In this document: positions 15,389 through 23,669 of the stretch, piece by piece
Layout: each line of letters opens with the position of its first letter
How positions within the stretch are numbered: the stretch's first letter is position 1
Origin: a virus
IMG/VR virus record: IMGVR_UViG_3300025012_000145
Coordinates: 1-47,171 of that record
Length of the DNA: 47,171 nt
Direction: 5' to 3' (one strand)
Position numbers and translations under genes: made by a program
The notes under the pieces: model-generated
What the model was told of the DNA's origin: nothing
Database searches by the model: none
The model's input: only the letters and a program-made list of their open reading frames with translations

Positions 15389-15886
15389 CTATGGATTGGG
15401 ATCTTTCGCTGTCTTAATCCCCATCGCCTCATAGTATTGATCGTCTGGATGAGGCAGACAGATATTCAGACTCACGGCATCATGCTCGATTGATGTCAGG
15501 AACTCAGCCATCTGCTTAACCGTGGCCGTGGTTGTCGAGGTCAATGCGACGATCTTTTTTCGCAGACTGACAGCTTCGGCTTTCATCCCTTGTTGCCAGA
15601 TCGACCGGAGCGACTGGATCATCTCTGCATAGTCCGAGTTGTCACGCTCGTAGATGTTGACAAGGAACTTGTCCTTGTACCGCTCGGCGACCTCCTCTTT
15701 AGGCTCCCCCAGTTCATCGCCTACAACAGTAAGCCACTGCCAATAGAGACGGTTCTGGCTCACTGATCGGTCCTTCTTGTACTCACGGATGCTGATTTTG
15801 TGTGCCGGGATCAGCGTTAGAGATTCGATCAGTGCCAGCGCCCGCTGCCTTTGCTCTTCAGATGCAATGATGATGTCTTGCTTCAT
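15389..15886 (-). CDS. ninB: NinB-like recombination protein
   Basis: This is a 165-residue protein. KDRSVSQNRLYWQWLTVVGD (38-57), KEEVAERYKDKFL and SLRKKIVALTSTTTATVKQM, plus the HPDD C-terminus, follow NinB/YbcN (PF05772). Lambda NinB (Orf) binds single-stranded DNA and mediates RecBCD-independent recombination by replacing RecFOR. The start is ATG 15886. It belongs with the exonuclease/annealing genes at 31-38 kb functionally, though encoded far away. Confidence 0.75.
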   Translation of the reverse strand: MKQDIIIASEEQRQRALALIESLTLIPAHKISIREYKKDRSVSQNRLYWQWLTVVGDELGEPKEEVAERYKDKFLVNIYERDNSDYAEMIQSLRSIWQQGMKAEAVSLRKKIVALTSTTTATVKQMAEFLTSIEHDAVSLNICLPHPDDQYYEAMGIKTAKDPNP

Positions 15887-15898
15887 GGCGCTCTCCAG

Positions 15899-16042
15899 TT
15901 ATTTAGCCTCTCGGCAACCGATAGTAGCCCCGGTGCAGGTCCCGGCCTTGCACGACAACCGGCCAAGGCACTTCGGGTGTTGGCAGTAGCGACATAGGCA
16001 CTCATTGCACTTCCGTCCACGGGTGAAGGTCTTAGTCTCCAT
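15899..16042 (-). CDS. Eight-cysteine mini-protein
   Basis: This is a 47-residue protein starting at ATG 16042, overlapping the previous gene by 11 bases. It is mainly one Cys cluster: CNECLCRYCQHPKC followed by CKAGTC and a terminal C (eight Cys). It probably folds around two metals. Highly basic otherwise. Function unknown. Confidence 0.55.
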   Translation of the reverse strand: METKTFTRGRKCNECLCRYCQHPKCLGRLSCKAGTCTGATIGCREAK

Positions 16043-16526
16043 TGAGCGCGGCCTCCCCGCACTCATCGCAGACGACGTTACGGCCCATGCAGGCGGAACA
16101 GGGGGCGTTCTGGAAGCAGGTGCAGTTGTAAGGCGGCTCCAGCACCATGGTTCCTTGGCAGCCGTCCCGGTTGCAGGTCTCCCCCTCGGCGCAGCCCTCC
16201 TTTTTCGCTCCCGGCAATCCGCGCTCCAGTTCATGGTGCGCTTTGCTCATGGCGACGATGCTCTCCGGGGTCGGTATCTCCGGCTCCGGCCTCCTGATCC
16301 AACCCGCCGCGTTCAAGGTCTCTTCGGTGATATTGATGATGTCCACCCCCGGCATGGTCAAGAGGATGGCAATCTCCTTGCCGGGGTTGGCCTTCCTGAT
16401 CTGCTGCGCCATGCGCTCGATGGCGGGCATGTGCAGCTTGGGGTGCGGGGTTTCCACGATAAGGATGTCTCCGCTTTTAAGCCGCAGGTTCCTTACCTTC
16501 TTTAAAATCGGATGTTTTTTCACCAT
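16032..16526 (-). CDS. Hypothetical protein with C-terminal Cys-rich domain
   Basis: This is a 164-residue protein. ATG 16526 overlaps the upstream TAA (TAATG). Residues 1-90 look alpha/beta (SGDILIVETP... EIAILLTMPGVDIINI). Residues 108-158 contain ten cysteines in CxEGxxC, CxCF, CSAC and CDEC groups, likely two zinc sites. Not recognised. Confidence 0.6.
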   Translation of the reverse strand: MVKKHPILKKVRNLRLKSGDILIVETPHPKLHMPAIERMAQQIRKANPGKEIAILLTMPGVDIINITEETLNAAGWIRRPEPEIPTPESIVAMSKAHHELERGLPGAKKEGCAEGETCNRDGCQGTMVLEPPYNCTCFQNAPCSACMGRNVVCDECGEAALNGD

Positions 16527-17236
16527 TAGAGTAACCCCTTATCCCGTAAATAGTCGGACCATGCCGCCATGACGCAGTTGGCAAGCTCCTTATCCGTGGC
16601 GTCCTCGAACTCGGCCCGCCTGTACCCTTCGACGCTCGCTATTTCTTCGAGGCACCACTCGCGCTGCTCCGGGGTCATCGGGGGGAGGGTGATCTCGTAG
16701 GTGTAGTGACGCAAGGCCATCTCCGTGCCGTAGCAGACAGCCATGTGTTCGCACTGGTCGATCTCGCATACCCTGCGCTCGAATCCGTCGAACGGCGTCC
16801 CGCCTGCCGGGGAGCTGCCTCTGGGTCCGGGTCCCGGTTCGATCTTCATTGCCAGCTCCACGGAAGGACCCGCGACGGCGACTTGAGCGCCCCCGGAGCG
16901 GTGCGGTTTGACCTGTCTGCCGGGGTCCGACATCAGCTCCAGAGCTTTCTGCGCTACGGGGTCTGCCGCGATGCTCCGCTTGAAGCGTTTCAAGGCTTTC
17001 TTCTCGCCCTTGGAGAGCTTCTTCTCTCCCAGCCGGACATGCGCTCCGCTCTCAGTCACACGGTACGCCGTCCCGTTCCGTCGTGCCCTTAGCGTAGGGT
17101 CCTCGTTCCCGGTCCTCAGTGAAGAGCAAAGCCTGCTCCGGGGGATTATCTCCCCGTCGTCCAATTTCACGAACCCTTCCGGTACTTCCCCCGTCTTTTT
17201 GTGGTGATCCCTCGCCTGCTTGTTCGACATCGACAT
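16526..17236 (-). CDS. Hypothetical protein
   Basis: This is a 236-residue protein starting MSMSNKQARDHHKKTGEVPE. The start at 17236 has GGGGAGAGGG upstream. A basic lysine-rich part (LSKGEKKALKRFKRS) is followed by a Pro/Gly-rich linker, then a helical C-terminus (MTPEQREWCLEEIASVEGY). Its first 185 bases overlap the tail of the SNF2 helicase frame. Function unknown. Confidence 0.55.
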   Translation of the reverse strand: MSMSNKQARDHHKKTGEVPEGFVKLDDGEIIPRSRLCSSLRTGNEDPTLRARRNGTAYRVTESGAHVRLGEKKLSKGEKKALKRFKRSIAADPVAQKALELMSDPGRQVKPHRSGGAQVAVAGPSVELAMKIEPGPGPRGSSPAGGTPFDGFERRVCEIDQCEHMAVCYGTEMALRHYTYEITLPPMTPEQREWCLEEIASVEGYRRAEFEDATDKELANCVMAAWSDYLRDKGLL

Positions 17237-18644
17237 GGTGCCCTCTCCCCTTGAGATATTTTTTGACCAACATTTGAAGCCGTGTCTGGTCGGAATGGAC
17301 CTGCTGAACGCCAAGGTGAGGGTCTACTATGCCCTGCGCCTGTGATGCCTTGAGACCCAGCAGGTCGATGATGAGCGGGTCGGACCCGGAGTCGGAGACA
17401 AGGAAGATCGCCATGACCTGCTTTGTCTGCCCCTCGCGGTCCAGCCGCCCTATAAGTTGATGATGAACAGCCGGAGACCAATCAAGCTCGCCTATGACCA
17501 TGATGGAGCCCCGCGCCTGTAGACCGTCCAGCCCCACGCCGGAACGCAGGGAGATGATGAACAGGTTGCTCGCCCCGGTGATGAACGCCTGCTCCGCTGC
17601 CTTCTTCTGTGCGGGCGACTCGGAGCCGGTATACATGACGGGCTTGTACTCTGCCAGCTCCTTGAGCCAGATTTCGTAGACCTCCCGGTGCCAGCCTGCC
17701 AGCACGACGGGCTCCCCGTTGTCCAGCAGAATCTTGACGAACTCGGCGACGTGGCGGGCCTTGGAAACGCCGGTCATCTGCCGTACCATCATGTCCAACT
17801 CGCGGGCCGCTTGGCCGCGCTCCATAAAGGTCCCGCTTGATGCCCGAACGGCGAGCTGCCGCGCCAGCTCTTCCGCCGACTTCACCACTGTCTCGTCGTA
17901 GCCTACCGTCTCGATGATCCGGTTGACGGGCGGCAGTTCCCTGTCCACTTCGGCGCGGGTCCGGCGCAGGAACAGGTACTGCTCCCGAAGATAGGAGCCC
18001 AGCGCCTTCGGGTCCTTGATCTCGATCTTGGACGCACCGTTGCCGTTGGTTGCGCCCCACTCCCGCAGGAACTCGTCATAGCTGCCAAGGCAATGACTCT
18101 TCAGCAGATTGAAGATGTTCCACATCTCGTCGCCATAGTTGTAGACCGGCGTGGCGGTGAGACCCAAGGACCATTTCACGTTCTGGCAAAGGTAGTTTGC
18201 CCCCTGCCCCTTGCTGGTCCGGGTCCCGTGCCGCAGCTCCTGTATCTCGTCGTAGATGACGGTCTTGAAGTAGCCGGTAGTGAAGGTCTCGATCCATCCG
18301 GCAAGGCAGGTATAGCGGAAGATGTAGACATCTGCCGGGGGAAGGGGATAGCTCCGCGTCTTCTTGATGACGTGAACCTTCAGGTGCGTCATCTGCTCGA
18401 ACTTCTCTTTCCATTGCCGGGGAAGGTGAGATTGGACCACGATGGCAGCGGGAAGGTGTTGAGGGTCAAGGCATGCCCCTATGCCCACGTAGGTCTTGCC
18501 AAGGCCCACGTCGTCACCGCAAAGCAGGACGCCGTTCTTGTGCAGCAGTTCCACGGCCTGAGACTGGTAATGCCGAATGCCCTCACCTTCGCGCAGCGCA
18601 CTGTAAAGCGGCGGGGTGTACTCCGGGGTGAGTATGGCCTCCAT
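17052..18644 (-). CDS. SNF2-family helicase, ATPase core (frameshifted from its N-terminus)
   Basis: This is a 530-codon frame carrying the superfamily 2 motor. Motif I is GDDVGLGKT (43-51), motif II YDEIQE (131-136), motif III GLTATP (161-166), and near the end FIISLRSGVGLDG (motif V) and HQLIGRLDREGQ (motif VI). It begins in mid-protein; the missing N-terminal domain is in the adjacent frame at 18583-18912. Removing one G from the GGGG run at 18673-18676 joins them as ...VAGRIGSINQLAMEAIL. Phage SNF2 proteins act in DNA remodelling or recombination. The last ~60 residues overlap the next gene. Confidence 0.85.
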   Translation of the reverse strand: MEAILTPEYTPPLYSALREGEGIRHYQSQAVELLHKNGVLLCGDDVGLGKTYVGIGACLDPQHLPAAIVVQSHLPRQWKEKFEQMTHLKVHVIKKTRSYPLPPADVYIFRYTCLAGWIETFTTGYFKTVIYDEIQELRHGTRTSKGQGANYLCQNVKWSLGLTATPVYNYGDEMWNIFNLLKSHCLGSYDEFLREWGATNGNGASKIEIKDPKALGSYLREQYLFLRRTRAEVDRELPPVNRIIETVGYDETVVKSAEELARQLAVRASSGTFMERGQAARELDMMVRQMTGVSKARHVAEFVKILLDNGEPVVLAGWHREVYEIWLKELAEYKPVMYTGSESPAQKKAAEQAFITGASNLFIISLRSGVGLDGLQARGSIMVIGELDWSPAVHHQLIGRLDREGQTKQVMAIFLVSDSGSDPLIIDLLGLKASQAQGIVDPHLGVQQVHSDQTRLQMLVKKYLKGRGHHVDVEQAGEGSPQKDGGSTGRVREIGRRGDNPPEQALLFTEDRERGPYAKGTTERDGVPCD

Positions 18645-18912
18645 GGCAAGCTGGTTGATAGAACCGATCCTTCCCCGCCACGAGGGCCTGCTCGTCGTCG
18701 TCGGTGATCCTGAGTGCGTACCGCTGGGAGAACCAATAGAGGTCGGCGCAGTTCTCCTTGGAGTTCTCGAAGCAGAAGGGCGGAACCATCATCTTGGCAA
18801 TCTTCGGGAAAATGCTCTTGAGCTTGATGTTGATATGGGGCTCGGTATCGGCCATGTACCAGTATTGCCCCGTGGCGTGAAGGAACAGGGTGCCGTAGGT
18901 CCTACCCTTCAT
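18583..18912 (-). pseudogene. N-terminal part of the SNF2 helicase, out of frame
   Basis: This is a 109-codon frame from ATG 18912 (GGAGG upstream). Residues 1-80 (MKGRTYGTLFLHATGQYWYM... CADLYWFSQRYALRITDDDE) resemble the accessory N-terminal domain of phage SNF2 helicases. The rest is out-of-frame tail. The continuation lies in the +1 frame at 18644. It is a frameshifted or mis-sequenced single gene with the core ORF; a programmed frameshift is less likely since no slippery heptamer is evident. Confidence 0.7.
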
Positions 18913-19111
18913 AAGGGTCCTCCAAACGCTCCGGCTCCGTCATGATCGGGTGAAGGCATGCCGCCTGCTCGCTCTTGTAGCGGCAGGAAAGGCAGCCGCC
19001 CTCTGCCATCGCCCGGAAGGCAGCGTTTACCGCCGCATCCCACACTTCTGAAAAGGTGAGCTGCTGCTTTTCCTCTTCGTCTTTACCTGAAAGAAAGTCA
19101 TCCACCTTCAT
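18902..19111 (-). CDS. Small Cys-containing protein
   Basis: This is a 69-residue protein. ATG 19111 has GGAGG 8 bases upstream and overlaps the previous stop as ATGA. The motif CLSCRYKSEQAACLHP at 40-55 gives C-x2-C-x8-C-x-H, a zinc knuckle. Otherwise helical and acidic. Unknown function. Confidence 0.55.
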   Translation of the reverse strand: MKVDDFLSGKDEEEKQQLTFSEVWDAAVNAAFRAMAEGGCLSCRYKSEQAACLHPIMTEPERLEDPYEG

Positions 19112-19575
19112 AGCCATTGCCTCCCCAGCGCGAAGTAGTAGGCCGGGACCCCGGCTATCTCCTTGGGGAGCCCCATGGCGCGATTCGTCACCAGCAGGAT
19201 CGCGGCGAGCTTCCCAGTCTTGCAGTACCGCTCCAGTTGCCGGTAGATGTCATGTGCCCCTCCGTCGATCTTCACTTCGATACCGATGCCCTGCTCCATC
19301 CCCACCGTGGCACCCTGAAGCCGACGCTCTCGGATGAAGAAGTCGATCAGGCTACCCCGGCCATCGTCAAGAATGTACTCCCGCTCGTGGGCGAGGTTGC
19401 TCTCAAGCAGGACCTGAGAGATGGCCGCCTGAGTCGCTTTCTCGGTCGAAACGTCAATCCGGTACTTCCCCAAGGTCTCCACAATCTTTTTCACCATGAT
19501 GCTGCTCTTGTTGCAGGTGCAACGGTCGGGTGCGTACTGGTTACAGACAGGGCACCGCAGTTTCCCACCAAACAT
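19108..19575 (-). CDS. PD-(D/E)XK nuclease-like protein with N-terminal zinc knuckle
   Basis: This is a 155-residue protein. CPVCNQYAPDRCTC at 8-21 is a zinc knuckle. Residues 73-78 (GSLIDF) and IEVKID near 98-103 supply D...ExK of a restriction-like fold, and the C-terminus (AAILLVTNRAMGLPKEIAGV) fits the same fold. A nuclease role is inferred, possibly with the neighbouring SNF2 helicase. The start at 19575 is kept to include the cysteines. Confidence 0.6.
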   Translation of the reverse strand: MFGGKLRCPVCNQYAPDRCTCNKSSIMVKKIVETLGKYRIDVSTEKATQAAISQVLLESNLAHEREYILDDGRGSLIDFFIRERRLQGATVGMEQGIGIEVKIDGGAHDIYRQLERYCKTGKLAAILLVTNRAMGLPKEIAGVPAYYFALGRQWL

Positions 19576-19627
19576 AGCAAAACTCCTAATCCCTTGATAA
19601 TGACCGTGGCTATGCTTCTACCACCGC

Positions 19628-19897
19628 TTACTCCAATCTGTCAACCTGCTTTTCGTCTTCGAGTCTTTTGCCCGCCATCTCCAAATCATGAAGCGCCCGC
19701 TCGAACACGGCCCGTGCCTCGTCGTAGGCCAGCGACACGTACTCGCAGGCGTTCGACATTGGGGGCTTGGTGTAGGCCATCCGTAGTTTCCGGGTCTGCA
19801 ACTGGAAGGCCGTTATCATCTCTTTCAGGCTTCGCACAGACAAGTCCCGTCCGATCTTCGACTCGGCAACCCGCATTACAAGAAGTTTCTCGCTCAT
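19628..19897 (-). CDS. Hypothetical helical protein
   Basis: This is an 89-residue protein starting MSEKLLVMRVAESKIGRDLS; AGGAG lies close to ATG 19897. It is predicted almost entirely helical (MITAFQLQTRKLRM... ARAVFERALHDLEMAGKRLE) with charged ends. Family unknown. Confidence 0.55.
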   Translation of the reverse strand: MSEKLLVMRVAESKIGRDLSVRSLKEMITAFQLQTRKLRMAYTKPPMSNACEYVSLAYDEARAVFERALHDLEMAGKRLEDEKQVDRLE

Positions 19898-19906
19898 ACA
19901 TTTCTC

Positions 19907-20056
19907 CTAAAGAGGGAAATCCCCCGGATTTTTGCGCTGATCGTTATATTCTTCGTCAAGGAACTGCGCCCATCGGTCGTAAAAGTTGGAGTCTTCTACG
20001 CTTAGGCTCTTGGACTTGGCCCACGTATCAAATTCAATGGTGATGTCAGGCTCCAT
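19907..20056 (-). CDS. Small protein, paralogue of the 20890-21048 gene
   Basis: This is a 49-residue protein from ATG 20056 (GGGGGA 5 bases upstream). It shares the pattern EPDIT-EF--WA... Y-WA-FLD-EYNDQRK-P with the 52-residue gene about 1 kb upstream, over nearly its full length. The pair looks like a local duplication. Role unknown. Confidence 0.6.
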   Translation of the reverse strand: MEPDITIEFDTWAKSKSLSVEDSNFYDRWAQFLDEEYNDQRKNPGDFPL

Positions 20057-20071
20057 CAGGTCCCCCGCTAG

Positions 20072-20566
20072 TTAATCGGAGCCACTCCCCGGCACGTTGG
20101 TCCCGCAAGTGAGCCCGTGCCCGCAGCACTCGCTTTCCGCCTGCTTCGCGTCGCTGTAAAGGCACTCCTTGAACATGGTAGAGCATGGCACCGTAGGCGA
20201 GGCCGCAGGCTTGATCTTGACGATCCGGTATCCGCACTTTGCCAGCGCGGCGTGAAGGAAGCTCATGCCCACATTGGAACCCAGCCACTGAATGACCGTG
20301 GCGACAATGAAGCGGTCTCGCTTGGTGATCCGTGCGCGGCACTTCCGGTCCCACCTGATATTGAGCCCCCCGGACGGCGATTGAATGAACAGGTCTTGCA
20401 GGATGCCGAAGCCGTAGTCCACGCCGCGCCGATCTACGTTCTGGCGTTCCCACTCTTCGGCAAAGGCTATCTCCCGTGGGTTGTTGTGGCTGGGGATGAG
20501 CCGGGAGGTATCGAGCCCCCGGTTCACTTTGACGTTCCCCTCATACTTGATCCGCTTCTTGTTCAT
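20072..20566 (-). CDS. Hypothetical protein with C-terminal cysteines
   Basis: This is a 164-residue basic protein starting MNKKRIKYEGNVKVNRGLD. ATG 20566 overlaps the upstream stop by 4 bases. The C-terminus carries CSTMFKEC, then ECCGHGLTC, a possible metal site. No family recognised. Confidence 0.55.
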   Translation of the reverse strand: MNKKRIKYEGNVKVNRGLDTSRLIPSHNNPREIAFAEEWERQNVDRRGVDYGFGILQDLFIQSPSGGLNIRWDRKCRARITKRDRFIVATVIQWLGSNVGMSFLHAALAKCGYRIVKIKPAASPTVPCSTMFKECLYSDAKQAESECCGHGLTCGTNVPGSGSD

Positions 20567-20880
20567 GCCTTACCTCGTTTTAAGAGCTGGAATTTAGCCT
20601 TGCAGGCCGTGCATGCGGCCCTCATGGACCCCTTCTTCGTCTGCTTCAGGTCTCCCCCGCACTTGGGGCACTTGAACACGGCGACGCGCTCGGACATCCT
20701 CTTGTCGATGGCTTCAGTGTTGGCGGGGTTGCGCTTGCGTTTAGGCAGGATGCCAAGGGCCTTGAGGGTTGCCTTGTACTCCCGGCTGATCCACGCACCG
20801 CCCTTCTCGTGGTGTTCGCCGTCGCCCATCATGTCGCCCAGCCTTATGAGCTGCCTATGCAAAGCATCCTTGTCGTTCAT
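20563..20880 (-). CDS. Zinc-ribbon protein
   Basis: This is a 105-residue protein. The N-terminal half is helical (HRQLIRLGDMMGDGEHH). The C-terminal CPKCGGDLKQTKKGSMRAAC with a following CKAKF forms a treble-clef/zinc ribbon, with basic residues around it, so nucleic-acid binding is likely. Unknown role. Confidence 0.55.
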   Translation of the reverse strand: MNDKDALHRQLIRLGDMMGDGEHHEKGGAWISREYKATLKALGILPKRKRNPANTEAIDKRMSERVAVFKCPKCGGDLKQTKKGSMRAACTACKAKFQLLKRGKA

Positions 20881-20889
20881 GATCGGCCT

Positions 20890-21048
20890 CTACGCTGGGT
20901 ATCGTTCCGGGCGTTTGCGCTGGTCGTTGTACTCATCGTCAAGGAACCGCGCCCATAGGTCATAGTAGTTACCGTCGTTCACTTTATGCCCGTTACATCT
21001 CGCCCATTCGGCGAATTCTGTTGTTATGTCGGGTTCACCTTCAGCCAC
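20890..21048 (-). CDS. Small protein, paralogue of the 19907-20056 gene, GTG start
   Basis: This is a 52-residue protein (VAEGEPDITTEFAEWARCNG...). GTG 21048 lies inside the end of the upstream gene with GGTGGG nearby; a longer in-frame start would run through that gene. The second half (YYDLWARFLDDEYNDQRKRP) closely matches its paralogue, differing in 1 of the 5 residues of the LDDEY/LDEEY segment. Confidence 0.6.
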   Translation of the reverse strand: MAEGEPDITTEFAEWARCNGHKVNDGNYYDLWARFLDDEYNDQRKRPERYPA

Positions 21049-22327
21049 GGGACGCCCACCACTGGTCAAAGCCTTCTTCGGTGTTGCTCCCCGGCTGGTT
21101 GTGCCACCAATAGAAGAACTCAACGGCAACCTTCTTGAGGGCCTCTTTGTCCGGGGCCGGAGCCGGGGAGACGGCGGCCTTGAGTACCGCATCAGCTATC
21201 TCTTCCACGCGGTCATCGTCCTCGGCTACCAGTGAGAAGTCATCCGGCCCCATGGTATTGCAGCCCCATGCGCTCCAGACGCGGGTGCAGTCGTAGGCGC
21301 TCCCCAGTGCTTCCCGGATGGCTTCAATGATCGCGGCCTTGTCCATTTCCTTCCGGGACTTCTCGGCTTCGAGCAGGCGGTCGATCTCCTGAAGCGCGGC
21401 GTCGCCGTGGGCCTTCAGCAGCCCTTGAAGCCTCGCAAGGTGATCTGACCACTTCACGTACTCCCCGTCTGCCGCTTCGCGGGTGTAGGCCCCGTCTGCT
21501 TTGGCGACAAGGGCGTAGCGCGGCACCCTTGCTGTCCACTCCGTCACCCACGGGTTGGAGTCACTAAGCAGGTACTCGATCATCTGTTTGGCTTCAGTCG
21601 CCGTCAAGAGATTCGTCCCGACACGGTTGGGATACCCGTGCATTGAGGCGCAGGGGTCGCTACAGACAGACTCCGGCAGCGGCCATCTGAGGAATTTATC
21701 TACGAGGCCGTCTATCTGGCCCGTATGGAGACAGGCTTTCTCACCTTCTACCCTTAGCGGGGAGCCTTGTAGCCCCTTCCTCTGGAGGTAGTCCATGGCC
21801 TTGTCGGCAAGGGTCTTGCCATGCTCAGTGACGCGGGTCGGATGGTTGAGGATGGCACGGCAAAGCTGCTTTACCAACATGGAGAGGTCCAGCATGGTCT
21901 GCATCCCCGGCTGGCGGGATGACAGCAAAGCCTCTACCGTGCCGGTTGTGCTGTTTTGGACAAGGATGCCGTCAGTCTCGCTGCCGTCTCCATTCACGAC
22001 ACTCACTTTAGATGCCCGTTTATTGGCGTTGGCTAAAGCCTCGTTAGCGATGTTGAAAGCTGCCTTGTACTCCCTGATCTTGTCAATCAGTTCTGCCTCC
22101 CGCGTCGGCAGTCCTTCCATGCGACGGCGCACCATGTCCACGGCGATGTCGAACTCCGGCCAGTCCCTTTCCAGCACGAACACGTCAAGGGGAATCTTGC
22201 CGTTCCGCTCGCGCCATGCGTCGAGCATGCGCGATTGGTGAACAAGCCGGTTCTGCTCGTCCTCAGTCAAAACTTCGGCCATGTCGGAGCCCTTCATCAC
22301 AAGGTAACGACGCTCACGCTTGAACAT
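21041..22327 (-). CDS. Hypothetical large helical protein
   Basis: This is a 428-residue protein. ATG 22327 has AAGGGGG upstream; the longer start adds only 11 residues read from the neighbour. It is helical with a basic first part (RERRYLVMKGSDMAE) and a C-terminal EFFYWWHNQPGSN... DQWW segment. Cysteines at about 225-230 (CSDPC) may bind metal. No family recognised. Confidence 0.6.
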   Translation of the reverse strand: MFKRERRYLVMKGSDMAEVLTEDEQNRLVHQSRMLDAWRERNGKIPLDVFVLERDWPEFDIAVDMVRRRMEGLPTREAELIDKIREYKAAFNIANEALANANKRASKVSVVNGDGSETDGILVQNSTTGTVEALLSSRQPGMQTMLDLSMLVKQLCRAILNHPTRVTEHGKTLADKAMDYLQRKGLQGSPLRVEGEKACLHTGQIDGLVDKFLRWPLPESVCSDPCASMHGYPNRVGTNLLTATEAKQMIEYLLSDSNPWVTEWTARVPRYALVAKADGAYTREAADGEYVKWSDHLARLQGLLKAHGDAALQEIDRLLEAEKSRKEMDKAAIIEAIREALGSAYDCTRVWSAWGCNTMGPDDFSLVAEDDDRVEEIADAVLKAAVSPAPAPDKEALKKVAVEFFYWWHNQPGSNTEEGFDQWWASRG

Positions 22328-22871
22328 GCTTTCCCCCTTTGGCGGCTTCTTTGGCGACATCCACGACGCTCCAGATGACCATAGCCAGCCACACTAAAGC
22401 CATGCCGTAGTTGGCCGTGGCAAGGTTGTGGCCGAAGAGATACAGGAACAGGGCGTACAGCGCATAGTCGGATACCACGCTGAACGGCTTCCGGCGCTTC
22501 GGTGCCAGCAGCCTCTTCTTAACGGCGGCCTTCATGTCTTCCGGGCCGCGTACCAGCAGGCAGTTCTGAAGCAGGCGCTTTGCGTGCGTGGCGTCGTCGG
22601 CATCGTTGGTGTACTTCCCCAAGTAGCTCCACGTCTGGAAGATCGTGCGGAGAAGGGAGTCCTCGCGTTCCTTCGCGTCCATGGCCGCCAGCTTAAGCTC
22701 GCAAATCATGACGCCCGTCTTCTTGAGCAGCATGATAGCCTCATCGTACTGTTTGCCGTGCAGTTCCAGCTCTTCTACGGTGTTTGCTGCCAGCATCTCG
22801 AAAGCTGCTTTCGGGTCCATCCGGCCCGCTGCTACTTCTTCGTCCATAAATCCGATCAGTGCGATACTCAT
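22314..22871 (-). CDS. Membrane-associated helical protein
   Basis: This is a 185-residue protein. The cytoplasmic helical part (about 1-130) is followed by two likely membrane segments: YALYALFLYLFGHNL and YGMALVWLAMVIWSVVDV (about 135-172), ending in KEAAKGGK. Unknown; such proteins may interfere with the host envelope or signal from it. ATG 22871 is the first in-frame start. Confidence 0.55.
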   Translation of the reverse strand: MSIALIGFMDEEVAAGRMDPKAAFEMLAANTVEELELHGKQYDEAIMLLKKTGVMICELKLAAMDAKEREDSLLRTIFQTWSYLGKYTNDADDATHAKRLLQNCLLVRGPEDMKAAVKKRLLAPKRRKPFSVVSDYALYALFLYLFGHNLATANYGMALVWLAMVIWSVVDVAKEAAKGGKHVQA

Positions 22872-22889
22872 TTAGTCCTTTCCCCCTTG

Positions 22890-23669
22890 TTAACTATTTT
22901 GCTGCAACCTACTTCCCGGCAAAGCCAGCGGGGATTTACCCTGCGCGATGGCATTAATGACGTTTTCGGTATTACCGAAGAACTGCTCTACTCTATCTGC
23001 GAGCGCACAAATACCAGCCATCATCTCATAGAAGAACTTGGCGGCCTCTTCGGTGTAGGGCATCTCTTGCATGTAGCGAGGATCGCCTATGGAAAGACAG
23101 TTGAACCCGTTGAGCTTATCGTGGTAGGTCTCCGGGAAGTCCAGATGGTGAGGCGTCTTGTGGGGAGACTGTTTATACTCAATCTTGCTGCTACTGGCAC
23201 GGACATACGTGATCTTCAGCATACACTTAGCTGCGAAACCCACGGTATAGAACTTGGCTCTATTGGTCGCGTGTAGTTCCCCGCCCCTACGATACCCATG
23301 GAGCCCGCAGCCATTGCCGTAAATAGCACCGTCCGTGTCAATACAGTAGGCCACTTTTATGTCACGAGCATAGACGATGACCGCCTCTTCAGTGATCTGA
23401 CAGGCAGCCCACTCTTCCCCAGCTTTGCCAATGAGGTCCTTACACTGTTGGAGTGACGGCGCGTAGACCCGGATGCTCTTAGGCGTATCGTAAACCCCGG
23501 AGCCATCGTCACGGAGCCCTTTGCACACACCGCGCAAGGCATCCTCCAGTTCAACTGGAATGGTCATGGTGAAGAGGCCATCGGCCCCCACAGTAACAGC
23601 CGATTTGAAATCCAGTTCATCCCCGGCCTTGGACTTGAACCCAAACCGGATGCTAGGCAATGATGCCAT
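22890..23669 (-). CDS. Hypothetical protein
   Basis: This is a 259-residue protein starting MASLPSIRFGFKSKAGDELD. Of two adjacent ATGs, 23669 has the better distance from AAAGGAG. It overlaps the end of the DUF2786 gene by 17 bases. It is beta-rich in the first third, with several Cys residues (YCIDTDGAIYGNGCG). Not recognised. Confidence 0.6.
   Translation of the reverse strand: MASLPSIRFGFKSKAGDELDFKSAVTVGADGLFTMTIPVELEDALRGVCKGLRDDGSGVYDTPKSIRVYAPSLQQCKDLIGKAGEEWAACQITEEAVIVYARDIKVAYCIDTDGAIYGNGCGLHGYRRGGELHATNRAKFYTVGFAAKCMLKITYVRASSSKIEYKQSPHKTPHHLDFPETYHDKLNGFNCLSIGDPRYMQEMPYTEEAAKFFYEMMAGICALADRVEQFFGNTENVINAIAQGKSPLALPGSRLQQNS

Noticed and set aside
18583-18912. Programmed frameshift between helicase parts.
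   Set aside because: No slippery heptamer or downstream pseudoknot is visible; a simple extra base in the GGGG run fits better.
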